Shown piece after piece: positions 42,284-50,600 of a stretch of DNA of 64,000 nt. The stretch's first letter is position 1; every line of letters begins with the position of its first letter. Source of the DNA: Bog-473 sp963721585. Its GTDB lineage: Bacteria > Actinomycetota > Acidimicrobiia > Acidimicrobiales > RAAP-2. The notes under the pieces were generated by a model that saw only the letters and a program-made list of their open reading frames with translations, ran no database searches and was not told where the DNA came from. The DNA is taken from positions 62,001 to 126,000 of the forward strand of contig CAVRJN010000007.1 in the NCBI GenBank assembly GCA_963721585.1, in the 5' to 3' direction. A program made the translations under genes and the position numbers.

Positions 42284-42877
42284 ATGGCAAGCAATGAGCG
42301 GATTCGTAAGTACCTCGATGCGGGGACCGTCCTCGGACAGGTCAGCCGTGGCCGCGCCGAGGAGATCGTGCGAGAGTTGGTGAACGCCGGGGACATCCAG
42401 CGCAGCCAGACACAGGAGTGGGTCGACAACTTGGTCGAACGGAGCCACAAGTCAAGCGAGCAGGTGCTGGAATTGGTCCGCCACGAGGTGGCGGTGCAGC
42501 TCGAGAAGATCGACCCCAGATCCCTGGAGTCCATTGCCAACCAGGTGGCCGAGGTCTTGAAGAGATCGGCCAAGGCGGGCCGCGACGCCACCAAGGATGT
42601 GACGACGCGTGCCGGCAAGGCCGCCAAGGACGCAACCAACAAGGCGGGTCAGACCGCGAAGGGCGTCACGGCCCAGGCCGGCAAGACGGCGAAAGGTGTG
42701 ACCGCGCAGGCCGGCAAGACCGCGACCCGGGCGCGCGATGCCGCCACATCGGTCGCCCCCTCTCGCCTGCCTGGCATCAAGGCGTCATCGGGATCCTCCA
42801 AGACGGACCGCAAGAAGTCCCACAGCAAGAAGGCCTCCGGGGCGAACAAGTCGGCAAGCAAGAAAGAAGCCAGCTGA
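42284..42877 (+). CDS. phasin-like protein with Lys/Ala-rich repeat tail
   Basis: A 197-residue protein. The N-terminal 90 residues resemble phasin-family or PHA-regulator proteins: RIRKYLDAGTVLGQVSRGRA, then ERSHKSSEQVLELVRHEVAV and IDPRSLESIANQVAEVLKRS. The C-terminal half has histone-like repeats (AGKTAKGVTAQAGKTAKGVT) and ends in KKSHSKKASGANKSASKKEA, which could bind DNA or polyanions. It starts close to a -10 box (see promoter). The stop overlaps the presumed start of tlyA. Confidence 0.65.
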   Translation: MASNERIRKYLDAGTVLGQVSRGRAEEIVRELVNAGDIQRSQTQEWVDNLVERSHKSSEQVLELVRHEVAVQLEKIDPRSLESIANQVAEVLKRSAKAGRDATKDVTTRAGKAAKDATNKAGQTAKGVTAQAGKTAKGVTAQAGKTATRARDAATSVAPSRLPGIKASSGSSKTDRKKSHSKKASGANKSASKKEAS

Positions 42878-43734
42878 CCAGCGGGGCCCGCCGCCGGCTC
42901 GATGCCGAGCTCGTGCGACGCGGCCTCGTCGACTCCCGGCAGGAGGCCCAGGCGGCCGTGGCCGCCGGCGCGGTCCTGGTCTCCGGCACGCATGCAGAAA
43001 AGCCGGCGCGTCTCGTCGCCCCCGACGAGCCCGTCGTCCTTCTCGGCCCGCCCTCGCCCTTCGTCGGCCGTGGCGGCCTCAAGCTCGAAGCCGCACTGGA
43101 CCGCTTCCCGATCGCCGTCATCGACCGGCGCGCCCTCGATGCGGGAGCCTCGACCGGCGGTTTCACCGACTGCCTGCTCCAGCGCGGGGCGGCCCACGTC
43201 TACGCGGTGGACGTGGGCCACGGGCAGCTGCACCCTTCGCTGCGGGCGCACCCCCGCGTGACGGTCCTGGAGCGCACCAACGTGCGGACCCTGACCCTGG
43301 CGGACCTCCGTGCGGCCGATCCCGTGTACGAACCGTGCCCGCTCGTCGTGGCCGATCTCTCCTTCATTTCGCTGCGCAGCGTGGTGCCCGCGCTCACCGG
43401 ACCCGTCTCGACCCCCGACGCCGACCTGATCCTCCTGGTCAAGCCCCAGTTCGAAGCGGGCCGCGCCGCTGTCTCCCGGGGCAAGGGCGTGATCCGGGAC
43501 CGCTCGCTCTGGCTGGGCGCGCTCGAGGGCGTGGCGTCCGCGCTGCATGACGCGAAAACCGGCATCATGGGAGCGATGGTTTCCCCCCTGACCGGCTCGG
43601 CCGGCAACGTCGAGTTCCTGCTGCACGCCCGGAAGGGCACGGCAGGGAACGAGGCGGGGGAGGCCGCCGCCCTGCTCTCCGCCGCCGTGTCGGAGGCGGA
43701 CGGGCTCCTTCCTCCGACCGTCCCGGCCGGCTGA
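42874..43734 (+). CDS. tlyA: TlyA-like rRNA (cytidine-2'-O)-methyltransferase
   Basis: About 286 residues. An N-terminal S4 domain (RRLDAELVRRGLVDSRQEAQ) is followed by a SAM-dependent methyltransferase: LDAGASTGGFTDCLLQRGAA, VYAVDVGHGQLHPSLR, LVVADLSFISLRSVVPAL and LLVKPQFEAGR. In mycobacteria TlyA methylates 16S and 23S rRNA and confers capreomycin sensitivity. No ATG, GTG or TTG lies upstream of the S4 domain within reach. CTG at 42874, overlapping the previous stop, is the likely start; GTG 42913 would truncate S4. Confidence 0.85.
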   Translation: MTSGARRRLDAELVRRGLVDSRQEAQAAVAAGAVLVSGTHAEKPARLVAPDEPVVLLGPPSPFVGRGGLKLEAALDRFPIAVIDRRALDAGASTGGFTDCLLQRGAAHVYAVDVGHGQLHPSLRAHPRVTVLERTNVRTLTLADLRAADPVYEPCPLVVADLSFISLRSVVPALTGPVSTPDADLILLVKPQFEAGRAAVSRGKGVIRDRSLWLGALEGVASALHDAKTGIMGAMVSPLTGSAGNVEFLLHARKGTAGNEAGEAAALLSAAVSEADGLLPPTVPAG

Positions 43735-43747
43735 GCCTCGTTCGCCG

Positions 43748-44617
43748 ATGGCGACCGTCACCTTCCTGGTTCATCCCGAACGCGCCGACGCGCTCGCGCT
43801 GGCCACCGACACGGCGGCCTGGCTGACCGAGCGTGGGGACGTCGCCCGAATCCTCCAGTTCAGCGGTCCCGACCAGGTCAGCGAGGCGGGTGTCGCCGTC
43901 GACCTGGCCGACGTCGACTTCGGCGGGACGACCGTGGCCGTCAGCCTGGGGGGCGACGGCACGTTCCTGCGGGTGGTGCGCCTGGCCGCCGCCGAAGACG
44001 TCCCGGTGCTGGGCGTGAACTTCGGCCGCCTCGGGTACCTGCCCGACCTCCTGCCCGACCAGGTGCGCGGCGCCCTCACCAGGGTGTTCGAGGGCCGCGC
44101 GATCATCGAAGCCCGCTGCGCGCTGGACGTGTCGATCTCGGACCGTTCGGTGAGCGATGACGTCACGGCTCTGCTGGCGCTGAACGAGGTGGTGATCGAG
44201 AAGATCGACTTCGGCCACACCGTGCGTCTGGCGACCACGGTCGACGGGGAGGAGGCACTGACCTACTCCGCCGACGGCCTCATCATCGCCACCCCGACCG
44301 GCTCCACCGCCTACAACCTCTCAGCCGGCGGGCCCATCTTGGCCCCGACGTTGCGCGCCATGGTGCTGACGCCCGTGGCGCCGCACTTCTCGCTGGACCG
44401 CAGCCTCGTGCTGACCGAGGACCAGGAGGTCACCGTCGAGATCGTGCCGGACCGGTCCGGAGTTCTCGTCATTGACGGGCAGGAGATCGGCCGGCTGCAG
44501 CCAGGCGCCGTCATCACGTGCGCCGTGGCCGAGCGCCCGGTGCGAGTGGTGCGGAACGAGCCGCAGACCTTCGGCGGCATCCTGCGCTTCCGGCTTCTGG
44601 CCGAACGGAACCAGTGA
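43748..44617 (+). CDS. nadK: NAD kinase
   Basis: A 289-residue enzyme that phosphorylates NAD+ to NADP+ using ATP or polyphosphate. Key motifs are VAVSLGGDGTFLRVVRLA (GGDGT), VLGVNFGRLGYL, LALNEVVIEKIDFGHTVRLA (NE motif) and YSADGLIIATPTGSTAYNLS. Length and order are standard. It lies 13 bp after tlyA and 7 bp before recN, the conserved tlyA-nadK-recN order of actinobacteria. Confidence 0.96.
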   Translation: MATVTFLVHPERADALALATDTAAWLTERGDVARILQFSGPDQVSEAGVAVDLADVDFGGTTVAVSLGGDGTFLRVVRLAAAEDVPVLGVNFGRLGYLPDLLPDQVRGALTRVFEGRAIIEARCALDVSISDRSVSDDVTALLALNEVVIEKIDFGHTVRLATTVDGEEALTYSADGLIIATPTGSTAYNLSAGGPILAPTLRAMVLTPVAPHFSLDRSLVLTEDQEVTVEIVPDRSGVLVIDGQEIGRLQPGAVITCAVAERPVRVVRNEPQTFGGILRFRLLAERNQ

Positions 44618-44624
44618 GCCGGGC

Positions 44625-46223
44625 GTGCTGACCGACCTCCACGTGCGCGACCTCGGTGTGATCGAGGACCTGACGCTGGAGTTCGCGCCCGGCATGACCG
44701 CGCTCACCGGGGAGACGGGCGCCGGCAAGACGCTGGTCGTCGAGGCGCTCCAGCTGGTCTTGGGTGGTCGGGCCAACCCCGCCATGGTCCGCGCCGGCGC
44801 TACGGAGGCCCTGGTCGAGGCACGCTTCGTGGTGGGGAAGGGCGACGCGGCCCACGAGGTGATCCTGACCCGCTCGGTCCCCGCCGAGGGCCGGTCCCGG
44901 GCCTGGGTCGACGGCCGCATGGCGCCCCTCGGCGCACTCGGCGAGGCGGCGGCGGAGCTGGTCGAGATCCACGGGCAGCACGAGCACCGCGCCCTCGTCA
45001 CGCCCACCGCGCAGCGCAACGTCCTCGACGCGTTCGCCGGCACGGATCTCAGCCGCCTGCGGGCCATCCGGAGCCAGATCCACGCCCTCGACGAGGCGCT
45101 GGCGGCCCTCGGCGGCGACACCCAGCAGCGGGCCCGCGAAGCGGATGTCCTGCGCTACCAGGTGGAGGAGATCGCCCGTGCACAGCTCGAGGACCCAGAC
45201 GAGGAGGCCACGCTGCGACTCCAGGAGGATCGATTGGCCGACGCGGCGGCGTACCGCGACGCTGCGCTCGAGGCGCTGGAGCTGGTCGACCCCTCCGGAG
45301 AGGGCGGGGCGATCGACCTGCTCGGGCGCGCTGGTGGCGCCCTGGCCGGCCGGGCGTCGTTCGAGAACTACCACGACCGCCTGGCCGCCACAGCCGTCGA
45401 GCTGTCCGACCTGGCCCGCACCCTGCGCGACGAGGTCGAGAGTTGGGAGGACGACCCGCAACGCCTCGCCGACGTGCAGGAACGCCGGCGCCTGCTGGCC
45501 GAGCTGCGGCGAAAGTACGGCGAGGACCTCGGAGCGGTCATGGCCTACGGACAGGAAGGCGCCCTGCGGCTGGGTGCGCTGGAGAATGCCGAGGGCGAGG
45601 CCGCCCGACTGCAGGCTGAGCGCGACGTGCGGGCCAGCGAGCTCGCCGATGCCGAGGCGGCCGTGCGCACGGTCCGGGCCCGCGCCGCCGGCTCCTTCGG
45701 CGAACTGGTCGGGGAGCGGCTCGGGGCGTTGGCCATGGCGGGCGCGCGACTCCAGGTGCGGGTGGCGCCGGAAGGGGCGGGCGAGCCGGTCGAGCTCGGG
45801 CTCGGTGCCAATGTCGGCGAGGCCGTGCAGCCGCTGGCACGCGCCGCGTCGGGTGGCGAGCTGGCCCGGGCCATGCTCGCCATCCGCCTGGTGGGACTGG
45901 GCGGTCCCCAGACCATGGTGTTCGACGAAGTGGACGCCGGGGTGGGCGGGGCGGCCGCTCTCGCCCTGGGCGAAGCCCTGCACGAGGTCGGGGGTGACCG
46001 CCAGGTACTGGTCGTGACCCACCTGGCCCAGGTGGCCTCACAGGCCGATGCGCAGATCAGTGTGGTCAAGGGTCAGTCCCGGGGTCGCACCGTGACGACG
46101 GCAACGGCGGTACAGGGTGAGGAGCGGGTCACCGAGCTGTCCCGGATGCTGTCGGGGCATCCTGACAGCGATGCTGCCCGTGCCCACGCCCGTGAGCTGC
46201 TCGGCGCCGCACATGGGCGATAG
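44625..46223 (+). CDS. recN: DNA repair protein RecN
   Basis: A 532-residue SMC-like ATPase from GTG 44625. The N-terminal head holds LTDLHVRDLGVIEDLTLEFA and the Walker A motif GETGAGKTLVVE. LVEIHGQHEHRALV is the RecN-specific IHGQHE. A long coiled coil (about 150-360) follows. The C-terminal head has the ABC signature AASGGELARAMLAI and Walker B TMVFDEVDAGVGGAAALALG, then VVTHLAQVASQAD. It acts in double-strand break repair and recombination. The Ku gene about 5 kb upstream serves the alternative end-joining route. Confidence 0.96.
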   Translation: MLTDLHVRDLGVIEDLTLEFAPGMTALTGETGAGKTLVVEALQLVLGGRANPAMVRAGATEALVEARFVVGKGDAAHEVILTRSVPAEGRSRAWVDGRMAPLGALGEAAAELVEIHGQHEHRALVTPTAQRNVLDAFAGTDLSRLRAIRSQIHALDEALAALGGDTQQRAREADVLRYQVEEIARAQLEDPDEEATLRLQEDRLADAAAYRDAALEALELVDPSGEGGAIDLLGRAGGALAGRASFENYHDRLAATAVELSDLARTLRDEVESWEDDPQRLADVQERRRLLAELRRKYGEDLGAVMAYGQEGALRLGALENAEGEAARLQAERDVRASELADAEAAVRTVRARAAGSFGELVGERLGALAMAGARLQVRVAPEGAGEPVELGLGANVGEAVQPLARAASGGELARAMLAIRLVGLGGPQTMVFDEVDAGVGGAAALALGEALHEVGGDRQVLVVTHLAQVASQADAQISVVKGQSRGRTVTTATAVQGEERVTELSRMLSGHPDSDAARAHARELLGAAHGR

Positions 46224-46306
46224 TCCACCGCGGGTTCGACCGCCTTCGATTATCGTGGTCGGGTGCACCGATCACGCGACTTGATACTTGACGTGCCGAA
46301 GGCGGC

Positions 46307-47947
46307 GTGAGCAAGTTCATCTTCGTCACCGGTGGAGTCTCGAGTTCGCTCGGGAAGGGTCTCACCGCCTCTTCGCTCGGCCGGCTCCTCAAATGCCGCG
46401 GCCTACGGGTGACGATGTGCAAGCTCGACCCGTACATCAACGTCGACCCCGGCACCATGAACCCGGGCGAGCACGGAGAGGTCTTCGTGACCGAGGACGG
46501 CGGCGAAACCGACCTCGACCTCGGGCACTACGAGCGCTTCATCGACGAGAATCTGTCGCGGCGTTCCAACACCACGACCGGCGGGGTCTACAGCTCGGTG
46601 ATCGCGAAGGAGCGTCGCGGCGACTTCCTCGGTCGCACGGTGCAGGTCATCCCGCACGTCACCGACGAGATCAAGGACCGTATCAAGCGACTCGCCGACG
46701 AGGACGTCGACATCGTCATCGTCGAGATCGGGGGAACCGTCGGCGACATCGAGATCGTGCCCTTCATTGAGGCCATCCGGCAATTTCGCCGGGATATCGG
46801 CCGGGACAACGTCTGCTACATGCACCTCACCCTCGTGCCGTATCTCGTATCGGGTGAGCAGAAGACCAAGCCCACCCAGCACTCTGTGACTGAACTCCGG
46901 AGCCGGGGTATCCAGCCCGACGTCATCGTCTGCCGGAGCGACAAGCCCATCTCCGACAGCCTGAAACGCAAGATCTCCTTGCAGTGTGACGTCGCCATTG
47001 ACGCCGTGGTCTCGGCCGTGGACGCGCAGAGCATCTACGAGATCCCCCTCGTCCTGCACGAGCAGGGACTCGATTCCTACGTCTGCCGCACCCTCGGCAT
47101 CGACGAGTCGGCCCACCCGATCGACATCTCCGAGTGGGAGACGCTCGTCGGCCGAGTGGAGTCACTGTCTCGCAGCGTGAAGGTCGGGATCGTCGGCAAG
47201 TACGTGAACATGCCCGACGCCTACATGTCCGTGGTCGAGGCCTTGCGCCACGCCGGCTTCCACCACGGAGCGAGGGTGGAGCTCGATTGGATCGACGCCG
47301 AGCTGGTGCCCGGCCTTCTCGGGACCGACCGGCTGCGGGGGCTCGATGCCGTCGTGATCCCGGGCGGCTTCGGTGAGCGCGGCATCGAGGGCATGATCGC
47401 CGCGGCGGGCTACACCCGCGACAACGACATCCCGTGTCTGGGTCTGTGCCTGGGTCTCCATGTGATGGTGATCTCCGTCGCCCGCGACCGGGCCGGCCTC
47501 GAGCGGGCCAACTCCCGTGAGTTCGACAGCCTCTCCCCCGACATGGTGATCGACCTCATGCCGGACCAGGCCGAGGTGACCGACAAGGGGGGCACCATGC
47601 GCCTCGGCTCGTACCAGGCCGCCCTTCTCGCGGGCTCGAAGGTGGCCAGGGCCTACGGCACTCTGGGCGTCACCGAACGTCACCGGCACCGTTTCGAGTT
47701 CAACAACAAGTACAAGACCAGGCTCGCGGCCGTGGGTCTGGTGTGCTCGGGGATCTCGCCCGACGGCCGATTGGTCGAGTTCGTCGAGCTGGATGAGCAT
47801 CCGTACTGGGTGGCCACCCAGGCCCACCCGGAGTTCAAGAGCCGGCCTGATCGGGCCCACCCCTTGTTCCGTGAGCTGATCGCCGCGGCGCTGGAGCGGG
47901 CGGAGGGCCGCGAGCCCCACCTGCTCGACCTCGACGCCGTCACCTAG
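46307..47947 (+). CDS. pyrG: CTP synthase
   Basis: A 546-residue enzyme converting UTP to CTP with glutamine and ATP. The N-terminal synthetase domain begins SKFIFVTGGVSSSLGKGLTA and includes KLDPYINVDPGTMNPGEHGE. The C-terminal class I glutaminase has VGIVGKYVNMPDAYMSV, the nucleophile motif CLGLCLGLHVMVI (Cys) and the late HPEFKSRPDRAHP. The start is GTG 46307. Full-length, with no anomalies. Confidence 0.97.
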   Translation: MSKFIFVTGGVSSSLGKGLTASSLGRLLKCRGLRVTMCKLDPYINVDPGTMNPGEHGEVFVTEDGGETDLDLGHYERFIDENLSRRSNTTTGGVYSSVIAKERRGDFLGRTVQVIPHVTDEIKDRIKRLADEDVDIVIVEIGGTVGDIEIVPFIEAIRQFRRDIGRDNVCYMHLTLVPYLVSGEQKTKPTQHSVTELRSRGIQPDVIVCRSDKPISDSLKRKISLQCDVAIDAVVSAVDAQSIYEIPLVLHEQGLDSYVCRTLGIDESAHPIDISEWETLVGRVESLSRSVKVGIVGKYVNMPDAYMSVVEALRHAGFHHGARVELDWIDAELVPGLLGTDRLRGLDAVVIPGGFGERGIEGMIAAAGYTRDNDIPCLGLCLGLHVMVISVARDRAGLERANSREFDSLSPDMVIDLMPDQAEVTDKGGTMRLGSYQAALLAGSKVARAYGTLGVTERHRHRFEFNNKYKTRLAAVGLVCSGISPDGRLVEFVELDEHPYWVATQAHPEFKSRPDRAHPLFRELIAAALERAEGREPHLLDLDAVT

Positions 47948-47951
47948 GCCC

Positions 47952-48509
47952 GTGCCGGGCTTCCGCCGCGTCTCGGAGGAGGAGCTCCTGCGGGCCTGGG
48001 TGTTCCGGGTGGACCGTTTGCATCTCCTCGACCCCGCCGATCAACCCTTTGATCGCGTCGTCGTGCGGCACCCCGGCGCCGTCACGGTCGTCCCCGTCCA
48101 CGACGACGGCACCGTGACACTGGTCCGGCAGTACCGGGCCGCGGTCGACGCCCTGGTGCTCGAGATCGTGGCGGGGACGTGCGACGAGGATGGCGAGGAG
48201 CCCGAAGCCACTGCACGCCGCGAACTCGCCGAGGAGGCCGGGCTCGAAGCCACGCTCTGGGAGCTGCTCATCGGGACCTGGAACTCGCCCGGGGTCAGTG
48301 ACCAGCACACCCTCATCTATCTGGCAACCGGTCTCTCCTCCATCCCCACCCGCCCTCAGGGCGTGGAGGAGGGCTATATGACCGTCGAGACCATTCACCT
48401 CGACGACGTCGATCGGCTCGTGGCGAACGGCTCCCTGCGGGACGAGACGACCGTGCTCGGCCTGCACCTGGCCCGCCGGCACCTCAGCGCTGCGGGCCGG
48501 CTGCCGTGA
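47952..48509 (+). CDS. NUDIX hydrolase, ADP-ribose pyrophosphatase-like
   Basis: A 185-residue protein from GTG 47952, 4 bp after pyrG. The Nudix box is AGTCDEDGEEPEATARRELA followed by EEAGL, matching GX5EX7REUXEEXGU. VTLVRQYRAAVDALVLEIVA is the typical ADP-ribose pyrophosphatase strand upstream. It most likely hydrolyses ADP-ribose to AMP and ribose 5-phosphate. It overlaps xerD by 4 bp, so translation is coupled. Confidence 0.9.
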   Translation: MPGFRRVSEEELLRAWVFRVDRLHLLDPADQPFDRVVVRHPGAVTVVPVHDDGTVTLVRQYRAAVDALVLEIVAGTCDEDGEEPEATARRELAEEAGLEATLWELLIGTWNSPGVSDQHTLIYLATGLSSIPTRPQGVEEGYMTVETIHLDDVDRLVANGSLRDETTVLGLHLARRHLSAAGRLP

Positions 48510-49456
48510 CCGCGCCGTTGCCGCGGGACGCCGAGGAATTCCTCTCATGGCTCGAGGTCGAGCGTGGGCGCTCTCCTCGGACCTTGGCCGCGTACCGGCG
48601 TGACCTCGCGACATACCAGGAGGACGTGGCCGGCCACGGCATCGCCGCCGCGGCGTCGGCCGATGTGGCTGCACACTTGGAGGCGTTGCGCCGGACCCAC
48701 GGTGCGTCCTCGGTGGCCCGGGCCCTCTCGAGCATCCGGGGCTTCCACCGCTTCCTGGTCGAGGAAGGAATGCGGGTCGACGATCCCACGCTCCATCTGC
48801 CGTCCATCTCCGTGACCGACATGCTGCCGAAGGCGTTGAGCGAGGAGGAGACGGAGCTCCTCCTCGGTGCAGTCGTCGGCACCGGCCCCACGGTCCTGCG
48901 CGACCGGGCTCTCCTGGAGGTCCTCTACGGCACCGGCGCCCGCGTCAGCGAGGTGGTGGGTCTCAATCTCGGCGACGTCATCGCCGCGGTGGAGGGGACC
49001 GACCTGCCGTTGCTCCGGGTCCTCGGGAAGGGGGACAAGGAGCGCGTCGTCCCGATCGGCGCCCTCGCCCGTGCCGCCCTGGCCGACTGGCTCTCGGGTC
49101 AGGGGCGGCCCTTGCTCGAGCCCAAGAAGTGGCTCCGCCGGAGCGATGCCGAAGCGGTCTTCCTCAACGCCCGCGGTGGCCGGCTCTCCCGGGTGGGGGT
49201 CTTCGGTGTCGTCAAGAAGTACGCCGGCCGCGTCCGTCTGGCGGACAAGGTGAGTCCCCACGTCCTGCGCCACTCCTGCGCCACCCACATGCTGGGACGT
49301 GGGGCCGACGTGCGGGTCGTCCAGGAGCTCCTGGGCCACGCCTCAATCGCGACCACCCAGCGCTACACGAAGGTCTCGCCCGAGCACCTCCGCCGGGCGT
49401 ATGAAGAGGCCCATCCGAGGGCGGGAACAAAGGGGGGGAGGGACCGCGTAGCATGA
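48506..49456 (+). CDS. xerD: tyrosine recombinase XerD
   Basis: A 316-residue site-specific recombinase. The N-terminal SAM-like core-binding domain includes FLSWLEVERGRSPRTLAAYR and RALSSIRGFHRFLVEEG. Catalytic residues are Arg in YGTGARVSEVVGL, Lys in LGKGDKERVVP, HxxR in PHVLRHSCATHML, His in ELLGHASIATTQ and Tyr in RYTKV. It resolves chromosome dimers with XerC at dif. Its position between the Nudix gene and the scp block is the usual chromosomal context, so this is not a phage integrase. Confidence 0.93.
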   Translation: MTAPLPRDAEEFLSWLEVERGRSPRTLAAYRRDLATYQEDVAGHGIAAAASADVAAHLEALRRTHGASSVARALSSIRGFHRFLVEEGMRVDDPTLHLPSISVTDMLPKALSEEETELLLGAVVGTGPTVLRDRALLEVLYGTGARVSEVVGLNLGDVIAAVEGTDLPLLRVLGKGDKERVVPIGALARAALADWLSGQGRPLLEPKKWLRRSDAEAVFLNARGGRLSRVGVFGVVKKYAGRVRLADKVSPHVLRHSCATHMLGRGADVRVVQELLGHASIATTQRYTKVSPEHLRRAYEEAHPRAGTKGGRDRVA

Positions 49457-49460
49457 CCCC

Positions 49461-49817
49461 ATGCCGAACGAGGCCCCTGCGGCAGCGACCGCCGACGTGG
49501 ATTTTGCCGCTCTGCTGCACGCAGAGCAGGCCGGGTTGCAGGCCCAGCTGACCGAGCTCGGGTTCGCCGACCAGGGGAGCGGCCTCAACTACGACTCGAA
49601 CTTCGCCGACTCCAGCCAGGTCACCGCGGAGCGGGGCGAGGCCGAGCGCCTGGCCACCGAGCTCCAGGAGGCCCTTGACGAGGTCGAGGCCGCCCTCGAG
49701 CGTCTGGAGGCGGGGACCTACGGGCGCTGCGAGGGGTGCGGCAAGCCGATCGGCACCGCGCGCCTCGAAGCCATGCCCGCCGCCCGCTTCTGCATCGTCG
49801 ACGCCGTCAAGCACTAG
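49461..49817 (+). CDS. DksA/TraR-type protein lacking the fourth zinc cysteine
   Basis: A 118-residue protein with the DksA/TraR layout. The N-terminal helix (FAALLHAEQAGLQAQLTELG) is followed by a coiled coil (ERGEAERLATELQEALDEVE) and a C-terminal zinc-finger region. The finger reads GRCEGCGKPIGTARLEAMPA followed by ARFCIVD: the CxxC pair and third Cys are present, but the fourth is Asp. Zinc binding could be incomplete or use another ligand. Its role is probably RNA-polymerase secondary-channel binding, by family. Confidence 0.85.
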   Translation: MPNEAPAAATADVDFAALLHAEQAGLQAQLTELGFADQGSGLNYDSNFADSSQVTAERGEAERLATELQEALDEVEAALERLEAGTYGRCEGCGKPIGTARLEAMPAARFCIVDAVKH

Positions 49818-49853
49818 GTGGGCTCACCCGGAGCCTCCTCTCGGAGGCGCCCG

Positions 49854-50579
49854 ATGGATCAACGGACCAAGCGCTGGCTCTGGATCCTGGCCGGCGTGCT
49901 CGTGTTCGTGGTGCTCGTCGTCCACCACAACATCACAGAGCAGGAGATCATCATCTTCTGCGTCCTCGTGCCCTCGATCATTTTGCACGAGATCTCGCAC
50001 GGCTACGTGGCCAACGCGTTCGGAGACGACACGGCGAAGCGGGCGGGCAGGCTCAGCCTCAACCCGGCGGTGCACGTCGATCCTGTCGGCACGCTCATCG
50101 TGCCCGCGCTGCTCTCGTTGGGTTCGGTCGGCTTCTTCGGTTGGGCCAAACCGGTCCCGGTGAACACGGCTCGCTTACGCAGCCCACGCAACCAGGGCGT
50201 GCTGGTCTCCTTGGCCGGGCCGGGAGTCAACGCCGGGTTGGCCGCCCTCTTCGGACTGGCCTTCGTTCATTTTTCCCGGGCCGACGTGCTCTCATCGGGC
50301 AGATTCTCGACCGGAGCAGAGATCATCTTCTACGCCAGTCTCGTGAACGTCGGACTGTGCGCCTTCAACCTGATCCCGGTGCCGCCACTCGACGGATCGG
50401 TTGTCTTCGAGCGACTCCTGCCGGCGCGCTACTGGCCGACCTACCTGAAGTACCGCCAATACACCATGCCGATCCTGCTCGGCCTCGTGCTGCTGAACTT
50501 CTTCTTGTACCCGCACGGCCCGCTCACGTGGCTGTTCGATCGCCTCTACAACTGGTGGGAAAGCGTGCTCGGCGTCTGA
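49854..50579 (+). CDS. M50 family site-2 metalloprotease (Rip-like)
   Basis: A 241-residue integral membrane protease from ATG 49854, preceded by GGAGG. The zinc motif is SIILHEISHGYVAN (HExxH at residues 45-49). The third ligand region is FNLIPVPPLDGSVVFERLLP, with the Asp of the NPxPPLDG motif. VSLAGPGVNAGLAALFG is the conserved GPG.N. Five or six TM helices are seen. It lacks PDZ and CBS domains, like the short M50B members. It probably cleaves membrane-bound anti-sigma factors or other TM substrates. Confidence 0.9.
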   Translation: MDQRTKRWLWILAGVLVFVVLVVHHNITEQEIIIFCVLVPSIILHEISHGYVANAFGDDTAKRAGRLSLNPAVHVDPVGTLIVPALLSLGSVGFFGWAKPVPVNTARLRSPRNQGVLVSLAGPGVNAGLAALFGLAFVHFSRADVLSSGRFSTGAEIIFYASLVNVGLCAFNLIPVPPLDGSVVFERLLPARYWPTYLKYRQYTMPILLGLVLLNFFLYPHGPLTWLFDRLYNWWESVLGV

Positions 50580-50600
50580 GAATCGGAGGCCCGGAACCAG

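Noticed and set aside
44514..46022. 502-codon minus frame
   Set aside because: It is the complete shadow of recN, which has all expected motifs.
48506..49456. Integrase marking a prophage or genomic island
   Set aside because: Motifs and neighbours (Nudix, scpA/scpB block) fit chromosomal XerD. No phage genes or attachment repeats are nearby.
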